The notes beneath the pieces were generated by a model. The model saw only the letters and a program-made list of their open reading frames with translations, was not told the DNA's origin and made no database searches. Positions 1-15,000 of a stretch of DNA of 64,000 nucleotides are shown here, one piece after another. Both the position numbers and the translations under genes were made by a program. Positions within the stretch are counted from its first letter, which is position 1, and every line of letters starts with the position of its first letter. Source of the stretch: Amoebophrya sp. A120 (lineage: Eukaryota > Sar > Dinophyceae > Syndiniales > Amoebophryaceae); assembly GCA_905178155.1 (NCBI GenBank), contig CAJINV010000003.1, positions 7,266,372 to 7,330,371 on the forward strand. Direction: 5' to 3'.

Positions 1-3000
1 TGAAGCGGCACAGGGGCCCGGTCGCTGCGCGGTCGTAGGCATCTGCGTTGGGGGGCGGCACGACGCCTTGCGGGGTGTGGAGCGCGAGCGAATTCCGGGT
101 CCACTGGTTGAAGCCGAACTGGCCCGTCATGTAGCCACCGTGGGTCGTGAACCCGGTGACGGAGCCGTCCAAATCGTGCCAGATTGCGTACCGGCTGTAG
201 GATTCCGTCCACAGCAGCCCCCCGGTCGCGTTCACCAGGGTGACGGCACTCATGCGGTGCGTGGGCACCAGGTAACCAAAGGCGGGGCAGTTGAAGCCGC
301 CGGCGAACGGCGGCTGGTCGCCGTAATTGACGATGGTGATGTTGTGCATCCAGTACCCGTCCTGCCCGTTGAAGTAGAACCCCAGACCCGGGTTGCGCCG
401 GTTGGGCTCCTCCATGTCCCCGACCATGAGCCAGTTTTGGAACATCGGCCGCGCCGGGTTGTCGTCCGGGTCCGTAAACTTCGTGACGTAGCCAACGCCC
501 GAAGGCTCGATCACGTTGAAGTCCCAGTAGTGGCAGGGGTTGCAGAGCTTCACAAACAGCGTCGCCCCGCAGTGCACCGCGGTGAACTTGTTGACGTACA
601 AGTCCAGGTTCGGAGCCCACGCCGGGAAGAACTGGATGGCCATGCCGCAGCCCACAGCGGAGTTGTTGACCATGTGGTTGTACTGGATGCTCTCCCCCGC
701 GAACTCGCCTTTCGGGTTGAAGCGGTACCCGAACGCCGAGGCGTAGCCGACGTTGCTGTCCCAGATAACGCTCCCATGCACTGCCCAGTAGGCCGCCGGG
801 GTGGTATCGTCCGCGAGGCCGAGCACCATCGGCAGCGCCTTGATGAACACGTTGTTGCGCCACACGGTCTCCTTTTCGTCCCCGTTCTCGATCTGCATGT
901 TGTGAGCCTTGATCAGGTACCCCACGTTGCCCTCCGCGACGGTAAACTTCGTGGAGTGCGCCACCACGCCGCGCATGAAGGAGTGGTGGATCGCGCAGTT
1001 GTGAACGTACGACTTGTACACGTCGACCTGCCGGCCCGGGGACATCTTGTGAAAGTGCGTGCAGTAGCGACCCATCTGGCCTCCCTGGCCGCAGTTCCGG
1101 ACCTCCACGTCCTTCAGCCGGTATTCGCCACCGTAGAACGCACCGGTGTGCACGCCCCAGTCGGCGAGGTGCGAGTCCTGCGAGCCCTGGATCACGATGT
1201 TGCGCGACAACGTGCAGATGTGGGGCCGCAGATCCGGGATTGTGTTGCGGTCGTCCGCAAAATACCGGTACTGGATGGCCTCGTGGTAGTTTGCCAGCGG
1301 CTTTGCGAGGAACAGCACCGCCACCTCCTCATACTCCGGAGGCTTCATTTCTGTGACCACCGCAGCTCCGGTGCTGGCACGCATTCCCTCGCCGAAGGGC
1401 CCCACGGATTGGTCTCCGCTCACGACCGTCGGCACGCCGTCAATCACCAGCATCCCGTTGGCGCGGTCGTACAGGGTGAGGTTTGCGGAAACGAGCGTGG
1501 CCTCCTCGACAGGGTGGGCGAGGACGAGGTCGTAGCCCGGCTCCCAGTTCGGCAGGGCGTCCACGATCACAAAGTCCTCGCCCGGGTTGGCAGACTCCGC
1601 GAGGCGCACACAGTTCCTGGTCCGCCGCCCGTGGATGTCCAGTTTCCCGACCTTGCGTGCGATCGAGCTGTCGCCACCCAAATTGCCCTGGTTCGTCACG
1701 ACCACCATCTTCTGCCCGATGTACGGCAGCTCCACGGTTTTGTATTTGTCGCCGTGGAGGGTGAGGACAACGCGGTTCTCGTAGGGAATCAGGTCGGTCC
1801 CGATTTCCAGCGTGCCACCGTGGACCCAGAACCACGTGGAATCGTAGGTGAGCCGCGGTTTCGTGTTATCGAACACCATCACGCCCGCCACGTAGGTGAG
1901 TCCCAGCTGGGGCACGGACTGGTCCACCATGATGGCCTGCCCCTCGGGGACCCACGCGGAGTCGCCCCTCCGCGGCAGCTCCTCGTTCAGCCAATTGGCC
2001 GGGTCGCTCCACTTGTCCAGATAGCGGTAGAAGATGCGCAGCCGGTCCGTGCGAATCGCGAATCCCTTGCCCGGGATGCGAACCGAAAAGCTCGAAGGCT
2101 TGATTCCGTCGGACCGGGGGGCAGTGCGACACTGCATCGAGTCGTCAGTTCGGTTGGCCCAGTTGGTCACTTCCATGCAATCGTAACCGTTGAACGCGAC
2201 CTCTGCAAATCGGGGCCGGAACAGGTACGACTCGGTAACGCTGGTGTTGCTGGTCAGGTTCTGCACGCGATCGGAGATATTCTGCGCGTCGCGTTCCTGC
2301 ATGACGATTTCCATGAAGTCGTCCAAGTCTTCTGCTCGCACCGCAGGTGCAACCAGCGGTCCGAATGCGGCCGAGTTCACACCTGCGCTTCCGGTCGCAA
2401 AAACATCACCGAGATTTTGCCCGGAAAGAGTCACAAGGGTGTTTCCACGGGCAGTGCCGTTTCGCGGATCGACGTCGGATATGAATGGCGTCAGGTGGTG
2501 CATTGCCTTGTAGTACAGCAGGTCCTGACTGTTGTGTCTGCGGAGCGTCTCGCTGGTGCGGAGGAAACGCACTGCAGAGGCGAGAATTGGACCTGGCCCT
2601 TTGGAACCCACCGCCGTATCATTGGAGGTGCTGTTGTCGTCCGCAGGAGCGGTGGACGAGGCAGCGCTAGCCCCCGCAGGAGAAGTTGCGTTCACGTCAA
2701 TTTCAATGTGGTGCACGACTGCCGATGTCGAGACGTCGGAGTTGGACGTGTGCACGTACGAAGTCAGGTCGAGATAGTACACTCCGCGAGTGGCCATCGA
2801 CAGTCCGGACGCGAGCAGCGTTGACTGAACGGAACCCGCAGTGCCAACAAGTTCGACACTGTGCAGCTCTTGGCGATGCAACGTGCTGTTTGACCCTGCC
2901 GCTGTTCCGTTTCCGAAATGGCTGAAAGCCGGCGTGATGTAGCCGTGCACGTGACTGTTGCCTGTACTCTTTGTTGCGTGCACGCGAATGTCAAATTGGG

Positions 3001-6000
3001 CTCGCTCATCGTCCACAAGGAAAAGGAACCGTCCGTAATCCCGCGGATAAACCGGCGCCATGTGATTGGGCATCATGACGAACCCGCTCGTGGTCTGCGA
3101 GAGCCGAACGGTGTGCAGCTTGCCGGGCACCGGAGAGGTGGATTCGTAGGAATCCGTTGCGACTTGTACCGCGCGGAAGGAGTCTCCCGGAATCACCGAG
3201 GTCGTCGAAGAACCCGCGCTACTAGCGTCCCCAGGAGCTCGGTTCGCGAGATTCTCGTAGTGCGCGTCTGGGTGTTTCACCTTCTCGACCACCACTGGGC
3301 AGTGGGCGCCGCTGGCGTACGCGGCGGCGGGAATCACATATCCCGTGAACTTCACTTCGCGCAGCCGACAGCCGGCCGTACTCTGTCCGAGGTACCGGAA
3401 GACCCGCCCGATGAAGGGCGCATCTAGGTCGACGGTGTTCCAGCCGCCCTTCACGTAGCCCGAACTCGGGATGGAGTACATCGTGGTGTACCCCCCGGTT
3501 CCCGTGTCATTGGCGACCTGGAACCGCGTGTTGCGTAGCGTTGCACGGTCGTCCTGGGAGTAGGGCGGATAGAACTTCACTTGTTTCACCAAGGCCAGGT
3601 ACCCCTCGGGCAGGGTGAAGCCGACGCTGCAGTCGGACCCCGGCAGGTCGGGGTAGTCGACCAGGTCGTTGTCAAAGAGTTGCATGAAGCGCCAAAAGGA
3701 CGTGTCGGTCATGGCACCAGAGTGACTTCCAAAAATTCTAGCGGGCTCACTCAAGAACGGCGACACGCGAATGTCCTCGTAGAAGTACTTCCGGTCGTTT
3801 TCCGTCATCTCGGAGTTGTTGAAATACAGTTCGTTCAACAAGTGCAGATTCTGGTGCCGCGGGGTGCGCACTGTGAGTTGATCATACCGCGCGGCTCTCA
3901 CCTCCGCGGGTCGTCCACAGATCGTCACGGAATTCTGGTCCGGCGACGTGCCGAAACCCCGGCCGTGGATGTGGAGGTCGACCCCTCCTCCAAGCCCGCC
4001 CTGCAGCGGATCGCACGAGGTGGCGGCGTTGGGCTGCTGGCAGGGGAGGTCCAAGGCCTGCGCCGAGGTGTTAGCGCTTCCCGCGGGGACAATGCCGGTT
4101 AACGAACTTACCCCCGATATCTCAAACAGACTCTGGAAGACCGCGGGTTTTCCCTGCACCGAGGACCGTGCCAAGGTGTACCCGATGTTCGGTTGGTACA
4201 CTTTCACTTCGTACAGTCCCGCCGGAACCGTGTTTGCCGCAACGGTGCATTTGATGTGCAGTGCCTCCACCGTCGCCGAGCTGTCGTCCATTGCACCCAG
4301 GCGCGCCGGATGATCCACCGGTGAGACGTCTGCTAAGTACCGCCATTCCGAAACCTCGCAAGCAAGTGCACTGTCCCAGTCCATTCCTTTGCCGATGACC
4401 ACCATGGGACTAGACGGCGGCTCCGCAACGTCACTGCGCGGCAATTGCTCCCCGGTGCCGTTTCCGCGCAGATGCGGAGGCGGGTTCTCGACAAACACGT
4501 CGATTTCGGCCCCGCCGAACCCGTGCGGGTTGGACACGTGGCTAATGTAACTAGTGCTGTCGTACGTGAAGTTCACCCGCGCGACGTCCGACAGGTAAGA
4601 CGGAATTTCGTGCTCCACGTCGCCGTAGCCGATCGAATCCGGGTCGTCCAAGCGATAGGGCACGAATCCCATGTACTGCAGCGTGGCAGCCTCGGATTTG
4701 TGATTGAAGCGGCCGATCGACGTGCACAAATCGTAACTCAGAATGCACTGTCCCAGCTTGAGGTCGACCCCCAAACTGAAGGACCGACAGCCCTGCCAGA
4801 ACCGGTCCACGCACTCCTGCTCGCAGTCCTCTCGTGTGAAGATCTCCATCGGCAGCAGCTCGTTGGCTTTCGCGCCCGGCGCTGCGGAGGACTGCAAACA
4901 AACCCCCTCAGACTGAACGGCAGTCGACGTAAGGTTCGTTGGCCGAATGCCGAACTGGATGTTGGGCACGTTCAACCACGAGGCGAAATCCGAATGGGAA
5001 TGAATCGGCGTGTCCGCGTTCGGGGTGATACAGCGAAACTCGGTGTGGGTTGTCTTTTTCATGGGGCACTCGCCGATCGTGAGCATTTGGGGATGCTTGC
5101 ACGTCGTCGAGGACGGATCGGGCGGGTCGAAAATCGTGTTGTAAACAAGAAAAACCGAGTGATAGCCGGTCTCAAAGCCGAAGCCTCGACCGGTGATCTT
5201 CACCTGCGTCCCGCCAGCGATCGATCCGCTTCGCACGTCGATGCTGGCCATGTCAAAGGCTTGCGAAAAGCGAAGGTTCGGCGTGTGTCGTGTCCCTGTC
5301 ATGTTCAAGGCGTATGTCAAGTGGTGTTTCAACGTGGAATTAAAATTAGCCGGGAGTTGGTGGGGCTGGATGTTGCTTGCCTGCAAATTTGACGCCGTGT
5401 AGTCCGCCTCGATTTTCAAATAAGAATTTTGCATCCCAGCCGGAAACTGGCAAACGTCGGCGTTCAAAATCGAAATGTCCATCGAGCCGCAACTCGAGCC
5501 GAACCAGCCCTCGTAGCAGTTGCAACTCCCATCCATGGGGTCGCAGAACCCGTGGCTCGCGGCAGTGCAGTTCGTGTTGGCCTCGCAGTACGTGCCACAG
5601 GTCGGGCCGTAGTAATTGCGACCGCACTGCGAGCAGTCGTAGTTGCCATCCCAGTTTTTCTCACAGGAACAACTTCCGTCGGACGCACAAGCGCCGTGCC
5701 CGTTGCATGTGGTCGCGGCGTCACAGTAGGTGAAGCACTGGCCCGCCGGATAGTAGTTTGGCGCGCACTGGTCGCACTTCGCACCGCCCCAACCGGGCAG
5801 GCAGGTGCACGCTCCGGTCTGCTGATCGCACGAGCGAGAACCTCGCTGGTGGCACTCGCACTTCTGGTCGCAGAGGTCCCCGAAGTAACCGGGCTTGCAG
5901 ACGCAGTTCGTGGAACTGCACGCGATCGTGCCCCGGGCGTTGCACAGTTTCGGCAAACAGGACAGTGCGCAGATGCCGTGCGGAACAAAGCCCGCCGCGC

Positions 6001-9000
6001 ACTCATCGCACCTCGCCCCCGTCCAGCCCGGTTTGCAACTGCAGGCCCCGGTGTAGGGATCGCATTGACCGCCCGCCAGCGTTCCAGCCGCGTGGCAGCT
6101 GCACTGCCCAGAGCAGTCGGTGCGGAAAAATCCGGGCTTGCATGTGCATTCTCCCGTTCCCTCTGACGTGCCCACACCATGCGCTGATTGCGTGTTCTGC
6201 GGGTGACAGGTAGAGTGATACTGGCACGCTGCGCCGTAGTAGCCGTTCACGCTGTTGGGATCTTTTGGTGGACAGCGGCACGCGCCTGTATTCGGATCGC
6301 AGTCGCCGTTGACGCAATTACAGTAGAACGAGCACTTCGGCAGAACGGAAGTAAGATCGCGTGCCGGAACGAGATACCGGTCTGTCCGAAAGCTGACGTC
6401 AACACCCGGACCGTCGTGCCCAGGCTTTTGCAGACCCATGAAAGTGTTCGCTTTGACCGTAATAGTGAACAGTTCCTGTCGAACATCGCCGGGGAAACTA
6501 AGAACAACGGCCTTGGCCTCGTTTGCCGTACTGTAGTTGGAATGGAACGCAACGTCCGTCACATTTCGCTGGTCAATCGGCTCGCAGGAAAGCGCAGAAC
6601 CGCAACTCTGCACCTCGACAACGGCGTCCAAGCTTCCGCTTTTGCCTTCGACTTCCTCTGAAAACAGCAGAAAAACTCTGCTTCGATTCTGCACGTGATC
6701 AAACAACACTTCGTAGTCCACCACGCCCGGGCGCAAACCACTCGCCGCGGTCTCGTTTACTTCCACGTGATAGAACCCCTGCGTGCTTAGCGCAATGTTT
6801 TGCGGACCGTTTCCGGAGGGCTGCGCAGCACGCAGCACATTCGGCGGGATCTCAATGTGAAACGTAGCACCATCGACAAACTTATACTGCGTAATGCAAT
6901 CAGGCGAAATGCCTTGCTCTTCCGGTGGAGTACTACTCGGTGGCGGCGCGGGGCTGGAACAATTGGACATGCTTGGCGCAAACACGAGATACTTCCCGTG
7001 CACGACCAGTTTGTGCACCGGAATTTCAAGCATGCCCACACCCGATGGGGCGCTCGTGCTGGGCGGCGCACTCGACGAGGGGCCGCCCGGCGACGAAGCA
7101 TTTGTGTCGTTACTGGTCTCGTTCATGGTGGAGTCCACTCCGCTGCCTGGTTGCCCGGTCGGTGAAGAAGATCCTGCCGCGGGTCCCAGAAAATCAGAAG
7201 CATTTGAAGAATCTGACGCGTTGCTCATGTTGCTGCCATTTGACGTATTTGACATATTCGACCCGAAGTGGTGCGTCAAAAGACGCAGGGCTGCGTCGGC
7301 ATCATAGTCCTCGTCAAAGCGAATAGCAGAAGCAGCGCTAGGCTGAGCAAAATCTTCTTCCGCTAAAGCGTACGACCCGTCTTCATCTCCTTTTTGCAAA
7401 TCCTCATAATTTGCAGCCGAAGCATCTTCTGATAAACGCCTCCCGTGAGCTGCAACCCCTCCTGGAGCACTGAGCAATTTAACCATGCCTTTCGCGCCCG
7501 GTACGACTTCAATCGGTCGATCAAACGCCACAAAGACCAAGCCCTCGGGCGAAATGAAGTTCGCCTCGGGCTTTGCCACGGGCGCGGCTGGGGCGGGGTG
7601 GCTGTCGCACGGACTGAGTCGCGGGGAGGCGCCAGGGCCATGGAAATGCTGCGCCAGAAAAGCGCTGTTCAACTCCGCAATGATGCCCGTCGCTGCGGCA
7701 CTGCGCGTTCCGTAGGCATCCGCAGCTACTTCTGGAACGACGGACAGCGAAAACCTCCTCCCGTCTTGCATGTCAAGAGATGCATCCCCGAAGGGCGGCG
7801 GTGCGGTGAAGCCGGTCGCGATCAGTCGAATTCGCCCGTGCTGCGCGAGGGTGACATTGGTGACAGTCATCGCCCGATTGTCGCACGATTCGGGACGGCA
7901 GTCGAGATCAAAGCCACAGTCGGTCAAAGTGAACGACGAAGCAACCGCGTTCCCCGTCACCAAAAGCTGACTAACGTCGCGCGACAAACGCAATTCAAAG
8001 GCGAGCGTCGTGTTGTCACTGAGCATCATTTCCTCGACGGCGCGATCCCCGAACGCGAGTTCCGAAATGGAATCGTTAGCGAAGCGAAGACTGTAAAAGG
8101 CCTTGGTCTCGAACAGTGTGGGTTTGGGCGCCGCTTTTGCGAGGACACGGAAATAAATCTGTCGTCCAGCGTTGAAAACGCCCGCGCCCTTCTCCGGCAA
8201 TCGCATGCGGATCATCTTTGCGTGGTGGTGGTCCGACACCTCAAACATTCCCCCCGCGTCCGCCATCGTTGCGAGTTCGGCATCCGTCCCGAAATCGAGT
8301 ATTCGAACGTCTTGTGCCTCAAACAGCTGCGCCACACCGGCGGAAACCGTCCACTGCACCTGCTCCCGATGCGCGTGCGCAGAGCTGATAGTTGCGTTGC
8401 TACCTGGCGTCCATTCGCAGGGTGCGAGCTCATGCGGGTTATGAGCGGTCTGGTTGATGGCACCCGAGAGCGCAAAGTCGTAGGTCGCGTTCACAAGGTT
8501 CATTTCGTTGTTCCCGGACGAATCAGTGACCAGCCCAGGCAAAATGGTGAGCTGCAACTTCCGCCGCAGAGGGTGTGGACCAGTAGCGGGGATCCGGATC
8601 TGAACAGCAAGGAGCCCGGGAATCGTGTCCGTAAACCGTGCGTCAGTGCCGTAACTCCCCAGAACACTGGCCATCGAGGCTCCTGGAACTTGGAGGGCGT
8701 TCGCCGTGTATCCCTTGTTGTACATGACACCCGTCACATGCGCGCTCACGTCCAGCATTTCGTTGTCGCACGCCGAATGGCAGTCCATATCCCAGCCGCA
8801 ATCCGACAACTCGAAGAACTGCATCTCATTCACACCGTTCTTCTTCGAGATTTGATGGCTAAAGTAGACTGAAAACACAACGTGGTAGTTGCTGCCGGAA
8901 GGATCCAGAAGCTCCAGGGGACTGTCGATGTGAAATATCGGGTAGACTGGCATGCTGCGGGGCTGCGTTCCGCTCGGTGCAGTGTTGAATGTGTACTCGA

Positions 9001-12000
9001 GCGGCGGAGTCAGAGTGCTCAACAAACCCATCTTGTTGCCGTCCCGATCCTGTAAAAGGCCATAGCGCTCCGTGTGCAAGTGGTACGCTTTGCCAGGCTG
9101 CAGCTCAGTGAATTGGCTTTGCTGTGATGCAGCCCCGGTAGACGAGGAAGGGCCGGCAGTTTGGTTGGCTCCTGATGTCGTGTTGGCGCCGTAGAGAGTG
9201 AGCACGCTGGGGGTGAGGTACAGGTATTTGTCGGACAGAAAACGATGGAAGGGCTGGTCCTTCAGAATGGCTAGGTCCAAGGCGAAATCCGGTGGCATCG
9301 AATAGTTGGCACCACTGTGATGCGCCCTGATCTCGATCACGCCCAGGTTGGCGAAGTCGATGGGTTCCGAGAACTTAAGGATCAGGTTCTCAGTTGCTGC
9401 AGAGACCCCCACAGCTCCGTGCGCCGGATGCGAACTTGCGGTGTCCAGAATGGGACCCTGAAGTGTCATCGGAGCCTTCGGAAACCATCCTACGGCACAC
9501 TGGTCGCAAGTTGGTCCTGTGAATCCAGTTTCGCAGACGCAGTCTCCGTTCAGGTTGCAGGAGCCCTTGCCGTTGCAGGTGGTTTCTGCTTTGCAGTACT
9601 TGCTGCAGCTACCGGGCGGCGCAGGATAATAGTCGGGCTTGCACGTCTCGCACAGCGCGCCACTGCGCCAGGGCCAGCACTGACACTGGTTGCCAGAGCA
9701 GCTCTGCGTACCTCCGGCATCGCAGTTTACATCGCAAGTCATGCTGCAGTTGCCGCTCGGAACACGGAAGTCTGCGCAGAATTCGCAGTTGGTGCCATTG
9801 AATCCGTCGAAGCAAGTACAGCTGCCGTCGCCCTGGTTCCCGTCGTTGCAGGTTCCGGACAGAACCGGGGTGGGCGCGAACGCTACGCCGTCGTGCATGT
9901 TCACCCGGTCGGCGTAACAACGACACTCGTTCTCGCACTTCGTACCCCACCAGTTCGGTTTGCAGTGGCAGGCTCCTGTCCACGGGTCCACCTGATGGGT
10001 GCCTGCCGGGCTGCACGCCGCGTCGTTTTCGCAGTATGCTCCCCAGAAATAATCTTCGCACTTGCAGCGAGGGTGGGTGACGTTGACCAATCGTTCCTCC
10101 GTTTCCTCATTGACCAGGGCGACCTGACCACTACTAGTGCCATTAGATTTAGAGCCATTAGTTCCATTTGTGCCATTAGCCGGCACACTCGTCGATTCCG
10201 TCACGTTCCGCATCTCTTCTCGCACAAAGGGGTGGTTGCAAACCCCCCGCTTGTTGCAGATAGCGATCGAATCGCACTGGCTGCAGTCCGCCCCCGTCCA
10301 GCCGTGATCGCACGTACAAGCCAAAATGTCTTGCGTCTGCCCGTTCACCTGTCGCTCGACGGCCCCGCACTGCCCGTGGCCCGAGCAGTGCTGTGTGGCG
10401 TTACAGAAAACGGAGCACGAATTTCCGTAGTAGTTCGCCGCGCATGTGTCACACAGCGCTCCGTTGAAGCCCTCCTTGCACTGGCAAGTGTTTTGTCCAG
10501 GCGCGGTGGTGGCATCGGAAGAGCAGGACAGCGTGTTGCGCGGGTCGCACGGAGTCTTTCCAACACAAACCGTATCGCAGTGCGGAAAATTGATGTACCC
10601 TGGCGCGCACTGATCGCACCTCGGTCCGGCAAATCCCGTCTTGCAGACGCAGGTCCCATCGGCGCGATCCCGTTGCGGGTGAAAGAGCCCGTCGTTGCAA
10701 AATGCCGTGCCGGCCTGGTGGCAATTGCAGTCGCGGTCGCAGTTGGCGCCGAACCGGTTTCGTGGGCACTGCACCTTGCAAATACCCGCGTAACTACCGT
10801 CGTTGGTACTATCACTGGCGCTGCAGCAGGCACCATCCTTCTCCGGATGGCATCGCCTGGAACACATGATGGTGGTCACCATGGACTCGTCGTTCGCCTT
10901 GGAGGCGTCATTGCCGCCGCCCGGATGCACCACAATGGGTAGCACCAACCGATGGGCCCCCGCGATGAAGCCATTCTGTGCAATGTGCACCTCTACGTGC
11001 CGCATTTCCTGCGTCAGATCAATGTTGGCCTGCAGGATCGCGATACCCGTACCCATGGTGGAATTGGCGAAGCTCTTCACCATGTCGGACGCGTGTTGCG
11101 CCACACTCACCACGTCGTTGTGATTCGCCAGATAGAACCCGCACTCGTTTCGAGGCTCGGTCAAATTTGTGAACACGGTCTCGAGGCTGGAACAGTGCCC
11201 CGCGGAAGTAGAGTCGTTGAAGCGCTTCATTTCCGGCCGCTCGCTAAATTGGCACTCGACCGCGCCGCAATCCTTGATGTGCACGTCCGCATCGGCGCCC
11301 ACCGTTGTTTGCAGGGCTCTGTCAAAGTGCAGGAAGAAGAGCACAGTGGCCATGGTCGCGTTGCCAGAAGCTCCACTCGGACCGCTGTTGTGCTCGAAAA
11401 CTCTGTAGTCAAAGAAAAGCATATGCGGCGCCCCGTTTCCGTCTGTAGGAGCTGGGTGGTGCTGGTTATTTGTGCTGAAGGTGTACATGGTTTCATTCGT
11501 GAACTCGTAGCCTGGCGTGGGTTGGTTCCAACCGACATACTGCTTATTTCCGACAGCGTTCGCGTCGCGGATGACCGCCTGGGAAAAATCGAGAAAGTAC
11601 GTGGAGTTTTCTTCCAACGCTTGCTGGAGTTCCTGCGACGCCAGGGAGAGACGTCGACCCGCGGCATTCCGGTATCCGCCTCCTGCGACGGAGTCGTAGG
11701 GCAGCGGCAACGCGATGCGAAAAACTTCGTTCGCAGGTTCCACTTCGACATCGGTGTAGTTCACAACCGGCTGCGGATTCACAAAATCCACATAACGCTT
11801 GTCAAAAACGGCAGTGTCGTTCGGCTGCTTCATCACTTTGATAAAACCTGACACGGCAACAACTTCATGCGAAAACGTCAGAACGAGCGGGTCGTGAGGA
11901 GCGTGGTCCGATGTACCGTTTTTCGGCACGGAGTCATAAACCAATAGCTCGAGCGGGTAGCTCGGCCGCGCGGATTCGTTCGCGGCACGTGTCTGCGTAA

Positions 12001-15000
12001 GATTTGTCTTCGGGTGGTAGGCAGACCGACACGCCGCACAGTTTCCTGGCCCGGAACAGGGCTGATCGGTACGCTTGAAGCCGTCCGCGCACTCGAGCAC
12101 CATACTGGCGGCCGTCGCAACAGCTGACGAACCGCTGCTCGGGGCTGCAGAAAGCGCTCGCGGGGAAGATACTCCCGGTGTACTATCAGGTGACGAAAAA
12201 CCCATGGCTACGGCAGGTGTTGTCAAATCGGCGTGAAGCTCGGAGCTCGAATCAACTAAGTGATCACTATCCCATGCGATCCGGGCGTCATCGTCCGCCA
12301 GGTGTGCCGGTGCGGCTTTCATGCCGAACGCCGCAAGGCGCTGCAGCAGTGCACTTGAAGAAGGTTTGCGCGCCGCGGGGAGCGGCGCGGCAGAAGATGC
12401 ATCATCGGCGCTAAGACCGTCCGCGCGGAGGGCACGGCGGCCAGAACCTTTTGGCGTGGCGAGCACGTAATTTGGCGGCAAAGCTAGGTTACACTCCGCA
12501 CCTGTGTATCCCTGTTTGCACACGCACGATCCCCCGGAGGTGCCCCGGATGCAATGTTCCGTTCCAACCGGGTCACACTTGCACTGGTTCTCACATCGGG
12601 TTCCGTAGAAGTTTGGCTCGCAGACGCACTCCAGTTGTCCGTTGCGCACTTGGCACTCGCCTTGGCCAGCTACGCAGTGCGGACACGTGGCGGCCGGCCG
12701 CGTGATGCCTCGGTTCGTGCTGGTCAGCAGGCAGCGGGTATTGTCATAATTTCCGTGGAACAATTCGGCGCGAACCAGGGGCGTGTATGACAAGTTGTCG
12801 ATGAGCTTTGTGCTCTCGTTTGCGAGCGGAAACACCGCGGGCGCGTACTCCGTGGCGAAGCTCTGGCCCTGGAGAAGATCGCCCGCAACCACAACCCCGA
12901 AAGACTCCCCCGACAAAGCCGATTTTGGGAAGACTTCGAGCGCCGCAGGGGTGCTGCCCCAGTGGGATTTGTGCATGCAAGGCTGTGGTCGAAGAGCAGG
13001 GGCCGCAGTCGTGCTAGTACCTCCGCCCGCCCCGCCCGCGGTGCAATAACTCTCGGCCTTCACCATGTTGATGACCACTTTGGCCTCGGTGGTTACGGTC
13101 GCCACACCGCTGTACCGCCCGACGCGCATGGCTTCGAACCGCTCCAAGTATGGAACAGCCGTTGTATTGCAGCGGATCCGGGTGTCCAACACCTCAGTCA
13201 CCACGCAGGCGGACTTGGAGTTGGATGTCTCGTACGTACCGCGGTAGAAATACGTGAAGTTCGTTTCCAAGAAAACCGCGAAATTCGCAAGATCCAGCAC
13301 CATGGTAGAGTCGGGGTTGATGGCCCGCCGCTGTTGCAGCGACATACCGGGGACCAGCGCTGGACCGGTGTGAACCACCGTCGCAGCAGCGGTAGACGAA
13401 GCAGGGGCGGTAGAAGAGTTCGTCGCATTCGACGTATTGGACGTCCCGTTGCTTTGATTGCCACCGGCGCTGGGAGGACCCGCAGCAGACAGCTCGCGGC
13501 GCGACGCGCCATACATGAGTGCTCCAACGGCGTCAAAACTATCGTCCTCGCTGGTCGTGACTTCTTCATCGTCTGATGTTAGCTGCCGATGCAATTGGCT
13601 TGACGAGGGCAATCCACCCAGAAAACCGTACCCCTCGATGGTGGTTTGCACACCGCCCGCCAGACCATGGAAATCGTCCGGGGTGACGCGTGTCACGTAC
13701 ATCGCGGTGTCAAGCTGCTCCCCGGTCAGCATGGCATAGCCGAATGGCTTCACCGAAATTTTCGGTGTGAGTAGGAAATCGCTCACGCCCCTGTACATTT
13801 CCGGATCCAGCACGTAGTGGTTGAACTGCGTGCGCAGGTTCGGGTCCTCCACATACGTGGGCGAGTCAAAGTCGCGGGAGAGCCGGCAGGTCAGTCGCGT
13901 CGATCTCACCTCCTTTATCAAGCAGTTGCGACTCACACGCGGCTGGCCGCTCATGGTTTCTACCAAATCCACCGTGATGTGCTCCGAGTAGTCGAACGCG
14001 GTGTCGTTTTGCGGATTCAACGAGCCCGGCAAGTCCAAATACCCCAGCCAGGCTGGCGAGAAGTCGAAGGTCAGAACGCCCGGAAACCCGACCGCGAGTT
14101 TCACGGGCGCGAGGCTTTCGACCCGGCTGGTCAGCGTCGGGTCAAATGTAAAAGTGAAGTCGTGGATGGTCTCGTGTAGAATCTTCAGACCCCGCTGCTC
14201 GCAGCTGTAGTGCGGGGCGGCATTGCACGCCACGGCGATGTAGGGCACACGGCAGTACAAATTATTCGGCAAGATGTGGTCCTTTTTGCTGAAGCTCGTG
14301 CCGTCGTAAAAGAGCGCGGCGCGCGTCACGTTGGTTGTGTTGTCGGCGGCAGGTCGGTCCGACTCTTCGAGCGTGATGTTCCACATGTCTTCCCGGTGCG
14401 TGGCGTTTGCGTTCCAGCCCAAGTGAATGTGGGCGCAGGTGATTCGCTGCAGGCCAAATCCAGTGAACTCGATTTCAGTGCCGCCTGCAAGGGACCCCGA
14501 CGTCGGGTAAACGTTGTGCAGTTCCAACGCCACGTCCATCGTCAGGTTCTGGCTCATCGCGAACCCCTGACCACCGATGCTGATCTCCGGCTGCAGACCC
14601 CGTCCAACCGTTCCGTCCTGCAGCGTGCAGGTCACCTCAAAGCGGGTGGCGAATTGGAAATCCTTGAGCGGATGCACGATCGAAACGTTGGCGGACTGTT
14701 CTGCTCCGGCCGCTGATGCGCCGCCCCCGGCGCCGAGAAGCGCACGGAAGTTGTCGTCATTCTGGTCCGGACAGTTCTCAACGCAACGGTGCTGGGTCAC
14801 GAGGCAGTCCGAGTTCCCGACCGTGATGTTGAAGTCGGAGGTGCGCAGCCCGTACACTGAAGCGTTCACGTTCGCAAAAAGCGGCTCACCCAGCAGACTA
14901 GTCCGCACGCTCCTACCACCGCTTCGCGTGATCACCACTGTGCCGTTCTCACCCATTCGCGTTGCCGCCGACCCCTCCCCGCGCGGCGCCATCAAATGTC

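Noticed and set aside
5464-6180. Minus-strand open frame of 238 codons in another frame of the EGF cluster
   Set aside because: Shadow of the Cys-rich repeats; the frame used by the giant protein explains the region.
68-11851. Long plus-strand open frames (up to 918 codons) opposite the giant gene
   Set aside because: They are the antisense of a GC-rich coding strand. Only the minus-strand frame gives EGF, IPT and G8 patterns; the plus-strand translations are Arg/Val/His-rich with no domain.
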